64,000 bases of DNA from Nocardia arthritidis NBRC 100137 (GTDB lineage Bacteria; Actinomycetota; Actinomycetes; Mycobacteriales; Mycobacteriaceae). The stretch covers positions 86,834 through 150,833 of the forward strand of contig NZ_BDBB01000021.1 of assembly GCF_001612765.1 (NCBI RefSeq). The letters are read 5' to 3'. A program made the position numbers and the translations under genes. The notes beneath the pieces were generated by a model that was not told the DNA's origin, did no database searches, and saw only the letters and a program-made list of their open reading frames with translations. Below are positions 1 through 8,357 of this stretch, piece by piece (within the stretch, counting starts at the first letter, position 1; the number at the start of each line of letters is the position of its first letter).

Positions 1-360
1 CTCCATCGCGTATTCGTCGAGCACGAGACCGCGGCTGCGTTCCCGGCCGAGAAACATGTTCTGGACGATGTCCAGGTTGTCGCAGAGCGCGAGATCCTGG
101 TAGACGATCTCGATGCCGAGCGCGGCAGCGTCGCGCGGGCTGTGCACCTGCACCGGCGCGCCCTCGAAGAGGAATTCGCCCGCGTCGATCGGGTGGGTGC
201 CGCCGATGCATTTGACCAGCGTGGACTTGCCCGCGCCGTTGTCGCCGACGAGAGCGGTCACCTCACCGGGATAGGCGCTGAAGGCGACTTCGTGCAGGAC
301 GTGGACGGGACCGAAGCTTTTCTCTACTCCGCGTAATTCGATGACCGGCAGTTCGGGCAT
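1..360 (-). CDS. Sugar ABC transporter ATP-binding protein, N-terminal part (runs off the left edge)
   Basis: The reading frame opens with an ATG at 358-360 on the minus strand and is still open at base 1, giving 120 residues. It begins MPELPVIELRGVEKSFG and carries a Walker A motif (GDNGAGKST, residues 39-47) and a Q-loop (IVYQDLALCDNLDIVQN) typical of the carbohydrate-uptake ATPases XylG/MglA/RbsA. It would power import of the sugar captured by the binding lipoprotein encoded just upstream at 432-1511. A strong ribosome binding site (GGAGGAG) sits 6 nt before the ATG. The D-xylose/XylG assignment rests on the XylF-like partner; ribose- or galactose-type ATPases remain possible. The permease gene is presumably beyond the edge. 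Confidence 0.88.
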   Translation of the reverse strand, partial: MPELPVIELRGVEKSFGPVHVLHEVAFSAYPGEVTALVGDNGAGKSTLVKCIGGTHPIDAGEFLFEGAPVQVHSPRDAAALGIEIVYQDLALCDNLDIVQNMFLGRERSRGLVLDEYAME

Positions 361-383
361 GGGTGGCTCCTCCGAAGGATGGA

Positions 384-422
384 GCCCCTTCCGCGATCCC
401 CTCATCGAACCGCGGAAGGGGC
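384..422 (-). other. Intercistronic stem-loop between binding-protein and ATPase genes
   Basis: A perfect 12-bp inverted repeat (384-395 with 411-422, GCCCCTTCCGCG arm, 15-nt loop) fills the gap between the binding-protein stop and the ATPase start, both read on the minus strand. There is no T-run. In ABC sugar operons such hairpins typically protect the binding-protein message from 3' decay or partly terminate, so that binding protein exceeds ATPase. That role is inferred here. Confidence 0.65.
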
Positions 423-431
423 GTTGCGATA

Positions 432-1511
432 TCAGATCCCGTTGTCCGCGCAGAGTTTCGCGAACTCGCCGGTGCACAGCTCGGCTTTGGTGACGTAGCC
501 GTCGGCCACCACGTCCTTGACGTTGTGCGGATAGATCGGCTTCGGCTCCAGCAGCACCGACGGCACGTCGGCGTTCGACTCCGGGTCGCGCACCGCGCCG
601 TTGGTGCTGCCCTGCTCGCCCTTCACCAGGGCCACCGCGAGTTTCGCGGTCGCCTCGGCCTCCTTCTGGATCGCCTTGTAGACGGTCATGCACTGGTCGC
701 CCGCCAGAACGTTCTGCAGGCCCTGGACCGTGGCGTCCTGCCCGCTGACCGGCACCTGCCCGTTCAGCTTCTGTTTCTTCAGCACCGCGATCGCGGCGTT
801 GGCCAAACCGTCGTTCGCCGCGACGACGCCCCCGATGTCCGGCCGGCCGGTGAGCATCTGTTCGAAGATGGTGCCCGCCTTCGTGTTGTCCCACTCCGGG
901 ACGGCCTGATCGGGCCCCTTGACGTACTGGCCCGCGTCGAACCGGGCCCTCAGCACTCCGTCGTAGCCGGTCTTCAGCAGCGTGGCGTTGTTGTCGGTCG
1001 GTCCGCCGTCGAGATACGCGACCACCGGGCGCACCGCGTTGCGATCGGTCAGGCATTGGGCGACGCCCTCGCCGAGCAGGCTGCCGACCTTCACGTTGTC
1101 GAAGGAGACGTAGTACTGGGCGCCGCCGCCGAGAGTGAGCCGGTCGTAGTCGATCACGGTGACGCCCTGCGACTTGGCCTTCTGGATCACCGCTTTGCCG
1201 GTGCCGCTGTCCAGGTTGGTCATCACCAGGACGGTGGCGCCGTTGGTGATCATCTGGTCGGCGATGGTCTGGAAGGCGTTCTTGTCGCCCTGGGCATTCT
1301 GGATATCGGCCTGAACCCCCGCGGCCTCGAACGCCTGCTGTAAGTACTTGCGGTCCGCCGTCTCCCAACGGGCGGAGGTCTTGCTGTCCGGGAGGATCAC
1401 GCCGATCTGCGTTTTGCCGCCGGAGTCCGCGGAATCGTCGCCGCACGCGGTGAGCGTGACGGCCAGGAGCGCGAACGACAACGCGGCAGCGCTGAACATG
1501 CCCTTGCGCAT
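432..1511 (-). CDS. Sugar ABC transporter substrate-binding lipoprotein (XylF-like)
   Basis: A 359-residue periplasmic-binding-protein type 1 family lipoprotein. Residues 1-22 form a signal peptide ending in the lipobox LTAC, with Cys23 as the acylated residue. The mature part (IGVILPDSKTSARWETADRK..., DYDRL, YVSFDN, GQDA) matches D-xylose/multiple-sugar binding proteins (XylF, ChvE). It captures sugar outside the membrane for the ABC importer whose ATPase follows on the same strand. An upstream ATG at 1529 is in frame, but the ATG at 1511 has a GAAAGG ribosome binding site 7 nt before it and gives a normal signal peptide, so it was preferred. Exact sugar unknown. Operator-like inverted repeats lie at 1568-1586 and 1617-1638. 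Confidence 0.87.
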   Translation of the reverse strand: MRKGMFSAAALSFALLAVTLTACGDDSADSGGKTQIGVILPDSKTSARWETADRKYLQQAFEAAGVQADIQNAQGDKNAFQTIADQMITNGATVLVMTNLDSGTGKAVIQKAKSQGVTVIDYDRLTLGGGAQYYVSFDNVKVGSLLGEGVAQCLTDRNAVRPVVAYLDGGPTDNNATLLKTGYDGVLRARFDAGQYVKGPDQAVPEWDNTKAGTIFEQMLTGRPDIGGVVAANDGLANAAIAVLKKQKLNGQVPVSGQDATVQGLQNVLAGDQCMTVYKAIQKEAEATAKLAVALVKGEQGSTNGAVRDPESNADVPSVLLEPKPIYPHNVKDVVADGYVTKAELCTGEFAKLCADNGI

Positions 1512-1529
1512 GAGTGGGCCTTTCATCAC

Positions 1530-1904
1530 CGGCCGGGACGAGGTCCCGGCCGGTCGGAGTGGAACGAATGTTGTTCACAGCAACATATTGGACTGTGACG
1601 GAGCGCACAACAGCTAATTTGTTGTTCCGAATAACAATCTCGACACGCGCGCGTTTGCCCGGGTGTACGCCGATGCGGCCGGTGGGACGAGGGGGCGTGA
1701 ACAGGGGCGTCGGCCGACGCGCGGGACCATGCCCGCGGACGTGACGGGATCGCGCTCGCGCCGCGCCGCGCGCCGGACACGCGGAAGGGTGGCATCTATG
1801 CGAAACGACCACCGAGGATCGGGCGCATGACAGCGCTCCGGCACAGTACCCTTGGCGGTGAATCATGGCGCGGTAGCGACAGACTGGGATCCGGGAGGGG
1901 AACA
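1530..1904. other. Divergent intergenic region, no gene seen
   Basis: This 375-nt stretch separates the minus-strand sugar-uptake genes from the plus-strand EspC-like cluster. It holds the operator-like repeats at 1568-1638 and presumably both promoters. A GGGAGGGGAA ribosome binding site precedes the GTG at 1905. Open frames here have no recognisable product. Confidence 0.6.
1568..1638 (-). promoter_or_regulatory. Two operator-like inverted repeats upstream of the sugar-binding-protein gene
   Basis: Repeat 1 is ATGTTG-N7-CAACAT (1568-1586). Repeat 2 is TTGTT-N6-AACAA inside a larger imperfect palindrome (1617-1638). Both share the TTGTT/AACAA half-site and lie 57 to 127 nt upstream of the chosen start, in an AT-rich patch of an otherwise GC-rich region. 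ROK-family sugar repressors such as XylR bind TTTGTT/AACAAA-type palindromes, so sugar-responsive control is plausible. The regulator gene is not in the window. Confidence 0.5.
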
Positions 1905-2228
1905 GTGGACACGCTCAAGCTCGACCCGGCGGCGATGGCCGCCTACACCGCGATTGCGGACGCGGTGTCGAAACAATTGGCGTCGGCGGCCACGGTCGCC
2001 TCCGGCGCGGTGGATCCCGACCGGCTGGCCGCCGATCTCGGCCTCGTGGGCGCGGAATTCGCGGCGCGCTTCTCGGCGGCCGTATCCGAACACGCGGAAG
2101 CGTTGTCGACCGCCGGGCAACTGGTCGGCGCCTACGGCCGGGTCCTGCGCGGTTACAGCGAGAACGCGCAGGATGTCGACGCCGAGACGGCGGGCGCGAT
2201 CACCCGTTCGGGGGAGGCACTGGCATGA
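1905..2228 (+). CDS. EspC-like (DUF2580-type) type VII secretion-associated small protein
   Basis: A 107-residue all-helical protein rich in Ala, with no signal peptide or membrane segment. Its size and pattern (LDPAAMAAYTAIADAV, a VDPDRLAADLGLVGAEFAARF segment, a second amphipathic helix) resemble the EspC/DUF2580 family, small ESX partner proteins found beside ESX substrates in mycolate-forming actinobacteria. A GTG start at 1905 is preferred because GGGAGGGG lies 4-5 nt upstream; an ATG at 1827 is in frame but lacks a ribosome site. Its stop overlaps the next ATG (ATGA), so the two are probably translationally coupled. No clear YxxxD/E secretion motif was found, so secretion by ESX is an inference. 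Confidence 0.65.
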   Translation: MDTLKLDPAAMAAYTAIADAVSKQLASAATVASGAVDPDRLAADLGLVGAEFAARFSAAVSEHAEALSTAGQLVGAYGRVLRGYSENAQDVDAETAGAITRSGEALA

Positions 2229-3556
2229 GAAGCCTGATGGGACTGCGGAAACGGACGCACACCACCCAGCCCGCCGCCGAGACCGCCCGGCCGTCGAGCA
2301 CCGAACCGGGGGCCGACCCGCCGATCGTGGCGGCGCTGGTCCGCCCGCTGCTGACGCTGCGCTCCTCACTCGGCACCGGTGTCGGCGTGCCGAGCGCGGC
2401 CGCGACCGGGGCGCTCTCGGCCGCCTCCACCCAGGTGGCGGACACCGAGGGCCCGCACCGCGAAGGCCTGCACGCGCTGGAGTCCACCTGGACCTCCCGC
2501 GCCGCCGACAGCGCGGTGCCCGCGATGCGCACGACGCAGACCCAGATCGGGGACATTTCCGATCGGGGGCCCGCCTACCTGTCGGTCCTCGCCGACGCGC
2601 ACGCCACCTCGGGGCGGGCGGCGCGGCAGGTCGACCAGATCATCGCCGACTTCCGGCGCGACGCACGGGAGATCCTGGACAACGCGACCTCCGCGCCGGA
2701 GACCGACGCGGTCATCGCGCGCGCCACCCAGGCGCTGCGCGACGCGCTCACCACCGTGACGGCCGCGCGCACCGAGATGAACGACCACACCAGGAGACTC
2801 GACGAAATGGGACCGCTCACGGTCACCGCACCGTCCGGCGTCTCCCACGGACAGGGACAGGCCGTCTCCCCCGGCAATTCCGGGCAGGTCGTACCCGGCA
2901 CCACAACCACGGGCACCACGACACCCGCCACCACCACGCCCATGGATCCGGCCATGGCCGCGCAGCTCCAATTGCAGCAGCAGCTGATCTCCGCAGGGGT
3001 GGACCTCGGCACCACGGCCATCAACGCGGGCGTCGACATCGGCACGCACATCATCGACAAGATCGCCGAAGTCGGCATACACGGCATCGACACCGTCGCG
3101 GCCGCCGCGGACAAGGCGATCCCGGAACTGATCAACCCGGGCTCGACCACCAACTCCGGTAACTCCGGCACGAATGGCGACGACTCGAAGAATTCCTCGA
3201 AGCTGTTCGACTTCGGCGGGTCGCAGGAGCACAAGCCGTCGTCCACCGGTCCCGGTTCGGTGATCCCGCCCGGCAACGCCGGGCCCGCCGCACGGGCGGA
3301 CGTGCCGAAGCCGGAAAGCAAGCCGTCGCCCGCGGTCGCACCGCCCGGCGACGCCACGCCGCCGACGCCTGCGGGCAGCCCGGACCGCCCCGTTCATCCC
3401 GGCCCGACCGGCGGCATGGTGCTGCCGCCTGCTCCGCCGCCGGGCGGCGAGGATCACGAGCACAAGCCGCGCGACGGGCAGCTCGGCGTGACCATCCCGT
3501 CCGCTGTGACAGCGGTCGTACCGGTGCTGGGCGAATTCGACGATGACACCCCCTGA
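2225..3556 (+). CDS. Large ESX-cluster protein, Ala/Pro-rich, possible secreted partner of the EspC-like protein
   Basis: A 443-residue protein. Residues about 35-200 form a helical, heptad-like region (SAASTQVADTEGPHREGLHALESTW, DQIIADFRRDAREIL) reminiscent of ESX-associated EspA/DUF4226-type proteins. After that come a Thr-rich linker (GTTTTGTTTPATTTP), a hydrophobic helical stretch (about 245-300) and a Gly/Pro/Ser-rich low-complexity tail to the end. No signal peptide is visible. Its ATG overlaps the EspC-like stop and its own end overlaps the next gene, the order expected of a three-protein unit. In Mycobacterium, EspA and EspC are co-secreted; a similar pairing is suggested by arrangement, not by clear sequence identity. 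Function otherwise unknown. Confidence 0.5.
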   Translation: MRSLMGLRKRTHTTQPAAETARPSSTEPGADPPIVAALVRPLLTLRSSLGTGVGVPSAAATGALSAASTQVADTEGPHREGLHALESTWTSRAADSAVPAMRTTQTQIGDISDRGPAYLSVLADAHATSGRAARQVDQIIADFRRDAREILDNATSAPETDAVIARATQALRDALTTVTAARTEMNDHTRRLDEMGPLTVTAPSGVSHGQGQAVSPGNSGQVVPGTTTTGTTTPATTTPMDPAMAAQLQLQQQLISAGVDLGTTAINAGVDIGTHIIDKIAEVGIHGIDTVAAAADKAIPELINPGSTTNSGNSGTNGDDSKNSSKLFDFGGSQEHKPSSTGPGSVIPPGNAGPAARADVPKPESKPSPAVAPPGDATPPTPAGSPDRPVHPGPTGGMVLPPAPPPGGEDHEHKPRDGQLGVTIPSAVTAVVPVLGEFDDDTP

Positions 3557-4535
3557 CCGGGAACATCCCAGTCAGGACGCGGGCCAGGCCAATCCGTTCG
3601 ACACGGGTCTGCCGATGCTGCGCATTCCTCCGAGCAAGCCGTCGAAGCGACGGCGGTCACCCGGCCGCCGCAAGCAGATTCGTCGCCGGGAGCCGGAGTA
3701 CGAGGCCGCGGAACCGCCGCGCCCGCCGGAGCGGCAGAGTGTCCGTCCGCGCCTCGGCGAGTGGGAGCAATGGCTCGAGCCCGCGCCACCGGCCGCGCGA
3801 GTGCCGCAACCGGTGGCCGCGCAGCAGCGCACCGCGCCCGCGGAGCCGGAGCCGGTCGAGTCCGAGGACGGCCCCGTCACGACGCCCGCAATCGTCAATC
3901 GCTCCGGTATCCATCCCGGCACCCCGGTGCGCCATCCTCGGCGCACCGATCAACAGCGCGGCAACCGCTCACTGACGGTCTTGATCGTGCTCGGTATCGT
4001 GGTCGCCACCGTCTCCATCGGCCTGGCCATGATCTATGGGTCCGACGCGAATTCGCGCAAAGCGGCGGCGACGTCGCCCCCGCGCGCGGCCGGGCCCGCG
4101 CCGACCACCTCGGTATCCACCTCGCGCGTCAAGCCCCCGTGGGCGATCGCCACGCCGGGATGTGAGCAGAAGCGCACCGCCGACGTCGTTTCCGGCACCG
4201 ATCCGGGCGGCACCGGCAACGGCCCCGACGCGATCTTCGCCTTCGAGTACGCCTACTACGCCGAACGGTCCGGGTACCGGGCCCGCGCGGTGGTGGCCCC
4301 CGACGCGGCGGTCTCGCCCGCCGATCAGATCCAGCGCGGCATCAACCAGGTGCCCGCGGGCACCCGCTACTGTGTCGAGATCTCCCGGGCCGGGGACGGC
4401 CCGGACGGCCAGGCGCGGTGGCAAGTCCGGTTGACGCAGCAGTTCCCGGAGGAAGAGCCGAACACCTTCACCCAGTTCATCACCACCCGTACCGGAACCG
4501 ATCAAACGCTGATCACCGGGATCACGGCAGGCTGA
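3543..4535 (+). CDS. Single-pass membrane protein closing the EspC-like cluster
   Basis: A 330-residue protein starting 14 bp inside the preceding gene. Residues 1-140 are polar, Pro/Arg/Glu-rich and presumably cytoplasmic. A single transmembrane helix (about residues 144-166, SLTVLIVLGIVVATVSIGL) is followed by a short linker and a compact C-terminal domain of about 130 residues with two Cys (ATPGCEQKRTAD and TRYCVEIS) that could form a disulfide outside the membrane. The domain pattern (DAIFAFEYAYYAERSG..., PAGTRYCVEI, TLITGI) recalls an uncharacterised actinobacterial domain found in ESX neighbourhoods. It may anchor or receive the two upstream proteins at the membrane; this is inference from overlap. 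Confidence 0.6.
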   Translation: MTPPDREHPSQDAGQANPFDTGLPMLRIPPSKPSKRRRSPGRRKQIRRREPEYEAAEPPRPPERQSVRPRLGEWEQWLEPAPPAARVPQPVAAQQRTAPAEPEPVESEDGPVTTPAIVNRSGIHPGTPVRHPRRTDQQRGNRSLTVLIVLGIVVATVSIGLAMIYGSDANSRKAAATSPPRAAGPAPTTSVSTSRVKPPWAIATPGCEQKRTADVVSGTDPGGTGNGPDAIFAFEYAYYAERSGYRARAVVAPDAAVSPADQIQRGINQVPAGTRYCVEISRAGDGPDGQARWQVRLTQQFPEEEPNTFTQFITTRTGTDQTLITGITAG

Positions 4536-4606
4536 TCTCTCCGCGCGGCGTGAGCCGGCGAGCCGCAGCGCTCCGCTGGATTCGCGGCACCCTGCGCCGA
4601 AATTTT

Positions 4607-4626
4607 TACGAACAACACTATTCGTA
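4607..4626. promoter_or_regulatory. Inverted repeat upstream of the mycolyltransferase-like gene
   Basis: TACGAA-N8-TTCGTA forms a perfect 6-bp palindrome in a locally AT-rich segment about 85 nt upstream of the TTG start at 4711. It looks like a regulator binding site, but no regulator gene lies beside it. Confidence 0.3.
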
Positions 4627-4710
4627 GAGGCGCGAGTGCTCTAGATTCGGTTGCGGTAGTGAACGTTTCGATGCCCCCGCAGAACCCACGCAGAGCGAAA
4701 GGTTCGACCG

Positions 4711-5649
4711 TTGAGTCGTCTGATTCGGATAGCGCTCGCCCTCGCCACCGTCGTCGCGGGCCTCACCGTGCCATTCCTGTCCGCGCCTCCGGCGTACGCG
4801 GCGCCGACGGTGCGCTGGGAGAACCGGGTCAGCGACCGGATTCTCGACATCGGCGTCTCCTCACCCAGCCTGGAGGGTCCGGACTGGTCGGTGAAAGTGG
4901 TTCGCCTGCTGCTGCCGCCGGGCTGGTCCAAGGACGCCACCCGGACCTGGCCGACCGTGTGGGTGCTGCACGGCGGGTTCGACGACCACAAGTCCTGGAC
5001 CGACAAAGGCGATCTCGAAGCGCTCACCGCGGGCAGCCAAGCGATCTTCGTATTGCCCGAAACCAGCTGGTGCAGCGCGTATTCCAATTGGTACAACGAC
5101 AATCACGGCGGCCCGCCCGCATGGGAGAGCTACCTGCTGGACGACGTGCGCACCTTGCTGGAGACCGGCTACCGCGCCGGTACGACCCGCGCCATCGCGG
5201 GCAACTCGATGGGCGGCCTCGGCGCCATGAAATTCGCCGCCGCGCATCGGGGTTGGTTCGCCTCGGCCGCATCCTTCAGTGGCAACGTCGATCCGCTGCA
5301 CGACTCCGGGGCCCCCGGCGAACCGGACAGGCCCGGCGGTGGCTGCGGCGCCGACTGGGAACGGGTCTGGGGCGACTACACCGTCAACCGCGATATCTGG
5401 CTGGCCAACAACCCCTACAGCCGGGCCGCCGACCTCACCGGCATCCCCCTGTTCGTCTCCTACGGCAAGGCCGATCCCGTGGAATCCGCCGCCTACGAAC
5501 AGAACTATCGCTTCGTGGACCGTCTGCAACAACTCGGGGCGCAGGTGGACTAACGCTACGTCCCCACCCAAGGCCACAACTGGGACGCCTGGAAGATCCA
5601 GATGCGCGACGCACTGCCCATGCTGCTGTCCTCGGTGGGTGCGGGGTGA
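4711..5649 (+). pseudogene. Antigen-85/mycolyltransferase-family esterase interrupted by an in-frame TAA
   Basis: Read from the TTG at 4711 (GAAAGG site upstream), this is a secreted alpha/beta-hydrolase of the antigen 85 / esterase D type. It has a signal peptide ending AYA-AP (residue 30) and a nucleophile elbow AGNSMGG with Ser166; the first 280 residues are intact. A TAA at 5551-5553 stops the frame after QVD. The same frame then continues RYVPTQGHNWDAWKIQMRDALPML to a TGA at 5647, including the family's catalytic His (His289 in GHNWDAW). A single change (TAC to TAA) would explain it. As written, the product lacks the catalytic His and is probably inactive. Sequencing error is the main alternative. 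Confidence 0.8.
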
Positions 5650-5935
5650 ATACGCTTCCGGCTGCTGCGGTGCTGTCGCAACGCCGCTTCGAACCCGCAC
5701 GTTCGCAGGCGGCTCGGGCCGCTGCCGCTACGGCTCGCCGCGATTGAGCGAACCGTGCCCGCGATGCCGACCGTCCGCTGCCGACCAGTCGGCCGTGCGG
5801 CAGCCGGCACCCCATCATCCGTATACGCGCATCACCTCGGACGACGTCGATGTCACCGACACCTGTTCGGCAGCCGCTGCGGGAGGACCCGCGCGCTGAG
5901 CCGAGCCGACGGGTTCGACCGCGCACCGGCTCCGC

Positions 5936-6346
5936 TCAGCGCGGCGTCAGCCTGACGACCGGAATCACCCGATCGGTCTTCTCCTGGTACTCGGCGAAGC
6001 CGGGCATCACCTCGACCATCGCGGCGTAGAGGCGATCGCGCTCCGGCCCTTCGGTGATCGGAGTCGCCGTCGCCTCGAGGGTTTCGGTGCCGATCTCGAG
6101 GGTGACCGTCGGATTGACGCGCACATTGTGAAACCAGTCCGGATTGGTCGCAGCGCCCGCTTTGGAGGCGATGACCACGATGTCGTCGCCGTCGCGGATG
6201 AACGCGAGCGGATTGGTGCGCGGAAGACCGGATTTGGCGCCGATGCTGGTGAGCAGCAGCAGCTCGCGGCCCTCGAAGGGGCCGCCGACCTTGCCCTGGT
6301 TGGCGCGGAATTCTTCGATGATCTGGGTGTTCCAGTCGCCTGCCAT
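5936..6346 (-). CDS. Deazaflavin (F420)-dependent nitroreductase family protein
   Basis: A 136-residue protein of the Ddn/DUF385 split-barrel family, which uses reduced coenzyme F420 to reduce quinones or nitro compounds. Family features visible are the short helix NTQIIEEFRANQGKVGG, the strand pair LLLLTSIGAKSGLPRTNPL (a conserved cofactor-phosphate binding loop), and NPDWFHNVRVNPTVTLEIG. Full length for the family with no membrane segment. It stands alone, convergent with the damaged mycolyltransferase gene and divergent from the two-component system at 6460. Substrate cannot be told from sequence. A second, diverged family member is at 19071-19466. Confidence 0.87.
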   Translation of the reverse strand: MAGDWNTQIIEEFRANQGKVGGPFEGRELLLLTSIGAKSGLPRTNPLAFIRDGDDIVVIASKAGAATNPDWFHNVRVNPTVTLEIGTETLEATATPITEGPERDRLYAAMVEVMPGFAEYQEKTDRVIPVVRLTPR

Positions 6347-6459
6347 GACTTGTCTCTCCTGCGGAGTCGGGTGCGCCGGGTCGTCGCGAGCCTACCCAGG
6401 CCGGCGGTCCCAAGCCGAACTAACGCCCAACCAACAGCGGCAGGGGGCACGATGACGGG

Positions 6460-7116
6460 GTGCGGGTGCTTGTTGTCGAGGACGAGACATTGCTGGCCGA
6501 CGCGATCGCCGACGGGCTGCGCCGACATGCCATGGCGGTCGACGTGGTGTACGACGGCGCGGCGGCGCTGGAGCGTACCGGCGTCAACGACTACGACGTT
6601 GTGGTACTCGATCGGGATCTACCCGGCGTCTCCGGTGACGCGGTGTGCGGCACGCTCGTCGAGTCCGGCGGCTCGGCCCGGATCCTGATGCTCACAGCCG
6701 CGAGCGCCGTGGCCGAACGAGTGGCGGGTCTGGGACTGGGCGCGGACGACTACCTGACGAAGCCGTTCGCGTTCGCCGAGCTGGTCGCCCGTATCCAGGC
6801 GCTCGGGCGCCGGGCGCGCAGCGCCGCTCCCCCGGTACTGGAACGCTCCGGCATCCGGCTCGACCCGCACCGGTTCTCCGTCAGCAGGAACGGCGAACCG
6901 GTCACGCTGTCGCGCAAGGAGTTCGCGGTGCTGGCCGAGCTGCTGCGCGCGGACGGCGGCGTGGTCTCGGCCGAGCAGCTGCTGGAAAAGGCGTGGGACG
7001 AACACATCGATCCGTTCACCGGCGTCGTGCGGTACACGATCATGAACGTGCGGCGGAAGCTGGGCGAGCCGCGGGTGATCGAGACCGAACCCGGCGTGGG
7101 ATACCGGATCCGATGA
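6460..7116 (+). CDS. OmpR/PhoB-family response regulator
   Basis: A 218-residue regulator. The receiver domain (1-115) has the acidic pair Glu7-Asp8, phospho-acceptor Asp51 (VVVLDRDLPG) and Lys in LTKPFAF. A winged-helix DNA-binding domain (about 125-217; LSRKEFAVLAELLRADGGVVSAEQLLEKAW, VRYTIMNVRRKLG, VGYRI) follows. It overlaps the histidine kinase start by 4 nt (ATGA), so the two form one operon. It starts at a GTG directly before RVLVVEDE. Target genes are unknown; the hemophore gene lies just downstream of the kinase but converges on it. Confidence 0.93.
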   Translation: MRVLVVEDETLLADAIADGLRRHAMAVDVVYDGAAALERTGVNDYDVVVLDRDLPGVSGDAVCGTLVESGGSARILMLTAASAVAERVAGLGLGADDYLTKPFAFAELVARIQALGRRARSAAPPVLERSGIRLDPHRFSVSRNGEPVTLSRKEFAVLAELLRADGGVVSAEQLLEKAWDEHIDPFTGVVRYTIMNVRRKLGEPRVIETEPGVGYRIR

Positions 7117-8276
7117 GAGGGCACACGATCCGGCTGCGGCTCACGCTGCTGTACGCGACGGCGTTCTTCCTGGCCGGTGCGGTACTCATCGCGTTGATGT
7201 ACTTCTACCTGAACCAGTCGCTGGAGCGAAGGCCCGGGGGCGGCGCGCAGCAAGTGGTGCGGGAGTATCTGCTCGAACGGGCCCAGCGGAACCGGGCGCC
7301 GGTTTCCGCGGAGTTGTTCGAAGCGCTGACCGAGCAGGCCCAGCGGAATCGGCGGGACACGTTGCGCGCCATGCTGGTCTGGTCGCTGGTATCGCTCGGC
7401 GCGGTGGGGATCGCCGCGGGCGGATTCGGCTGGTTGCTGGCCGGACGCGCCCTGCATCCTTTGCAGCGGATCACCGCGACCGCGCGGCGAGTCGCCGACA
7501 CCAGCCTGCACGAACGCATCGCCCTCGACGGTCCGCAGGATGAGATCAAGGATCTGGCCGATACCTTCGACGCGATGCTCGAGCGCCTGGACCGGGCGTT
7601 CGACGGACAGCGCCGGTTCGTGGCGAACGCCTCCCACGAGCTACGCACACCGCTGACGATCAACCGGACGCTGATCGAGGTGGCGTTGGAGGACCCCGGC
7701 GTTCCCGAGTCCACCCGCCGACTCGGCGCCACGCTCCTGGAGGTCAACCGCAGGCACGAGCGGCTCATCGACGGCCTTCTGGTGCTGGCCTCCAGCGAAC
7801 AGCGACTGACCGAACACCGCCGCATCGACGTCGCCGGCATCGCCGCCGACGCGGTCGGAACATGCGCCGCGCGGCCGGGGGCCGAGATCACCGCCGATCT
7901 CGAATCCGCGACTGTGCTCGGAGATCCGCTGCTGCTGGAACGCCTCGTGCTCAATCTGTTGGACAACGCACTGCGCTACAACCTCCCCGAGCGCGGCTGG
8001 GTGGCGATCCAATCCCGAGCGATCGGTGACCGCGCCGTGCTCACCGTGGAGAACAGCGGCACACCGGTCCCGGCTTTCGAGGTCGACGGCCTCTTCGAAC
8101 CGTTCCGCCGGCTCTCCACCACCGAACGCTTGGCCGATTCCGGCGCCCGCGGCGCCGGGCTCGGCTTGTCGATCGTGCGCTCCGTCGCGCAGGCCCATGG
8201 GGGCACGGTCCGCGCGACGGCGCGTCCGGACGGCGGTCTCGCGGTCACCGTCGAATTCCCGCGCGCCCAGAAATAA
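7113..8276 (+). CDS. Sensor histidine kinase paired with the 6460 regulator
   Basis: A 387-residue membrane kinase. An N-terminal helix (LTLLYATAFFLAGAVLIALMYF), a short extracellular loop, and a second helix (LVWSLVSLGAVGIAAGGFGWLLAG) lead into a HAMP domain (LHPLQRITATARRVADTSLHERI). The phospho-acceptor His175 is in FVANASHELRTPL, and the catalytic domain has N-box LNLLDNALRYN and G-box RGAGLGLSIV. The start ATG overlaps the regulator stop. The roughly 50-residue extracellular loop is too small for a known ligand domain, so the stimulus is unclear. All catalytic motifs look intact. Confidence 0.93.
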   Translation: MRGHTIRLRLTLLYATAFFLAGAVLIALMYFYLNQSLERRPGGGAQQVVREYLLERAQRNRAPVSAELFEALTEQAQRNRRDTLRAMLVWSLVSLGAVGIAAGGFGWLLAGRALHPLQRITATARRVADTSLHERIALDGPQDEIKDLADTFDAMLERLDRAFDGQRRFVANASHELRTPLTINRTLIEVALEDPGVPESTRRLGATLLEVNRRHERLIDGLLVLASSEQRLTEHRRIDVAGIAADAVGTCAARPGAEITADLESATVLGDPLLLERLVLNLLDNALRYNLPERGWVAIQSRAIGDRAVLTVENSGTPVPAFEVDGLFEPFRRLSTTERLADSGARGAGLGLSIVRSVAQAHGGTVRATARPDGGLAVTVEFPRAQK

Positions 8277-8324
8277 CGCAACCGGCCGACGCCGGCGCGA
8301 CCCTAGCGCGGCTACCCGAGGGGT

Positions 8325-8350
8325 ACGGGCGAGTCCGACACCTCGCCCGT
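8325..8350. terminator. Bidirectional terminator-like hairpin
   Basis: A perfect 9-bp stem (ACGGGCGAG at 8325-8333 with 8342-8350, 8-nt loop) lies between the converging kinase and hemophore genes. It has no T-tract, as is common for actinobacterial terminators. Confidence 0.55.
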
Positions 8351-8357
8351 CCCGGGC

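Noticed and set aside
5650..5935. Small frames downstream of the damaged mycolyltransferase gene
   Set aside because: They have no start signal or conserved content. The stretch is best read as a plain intergenic region between converging genes.
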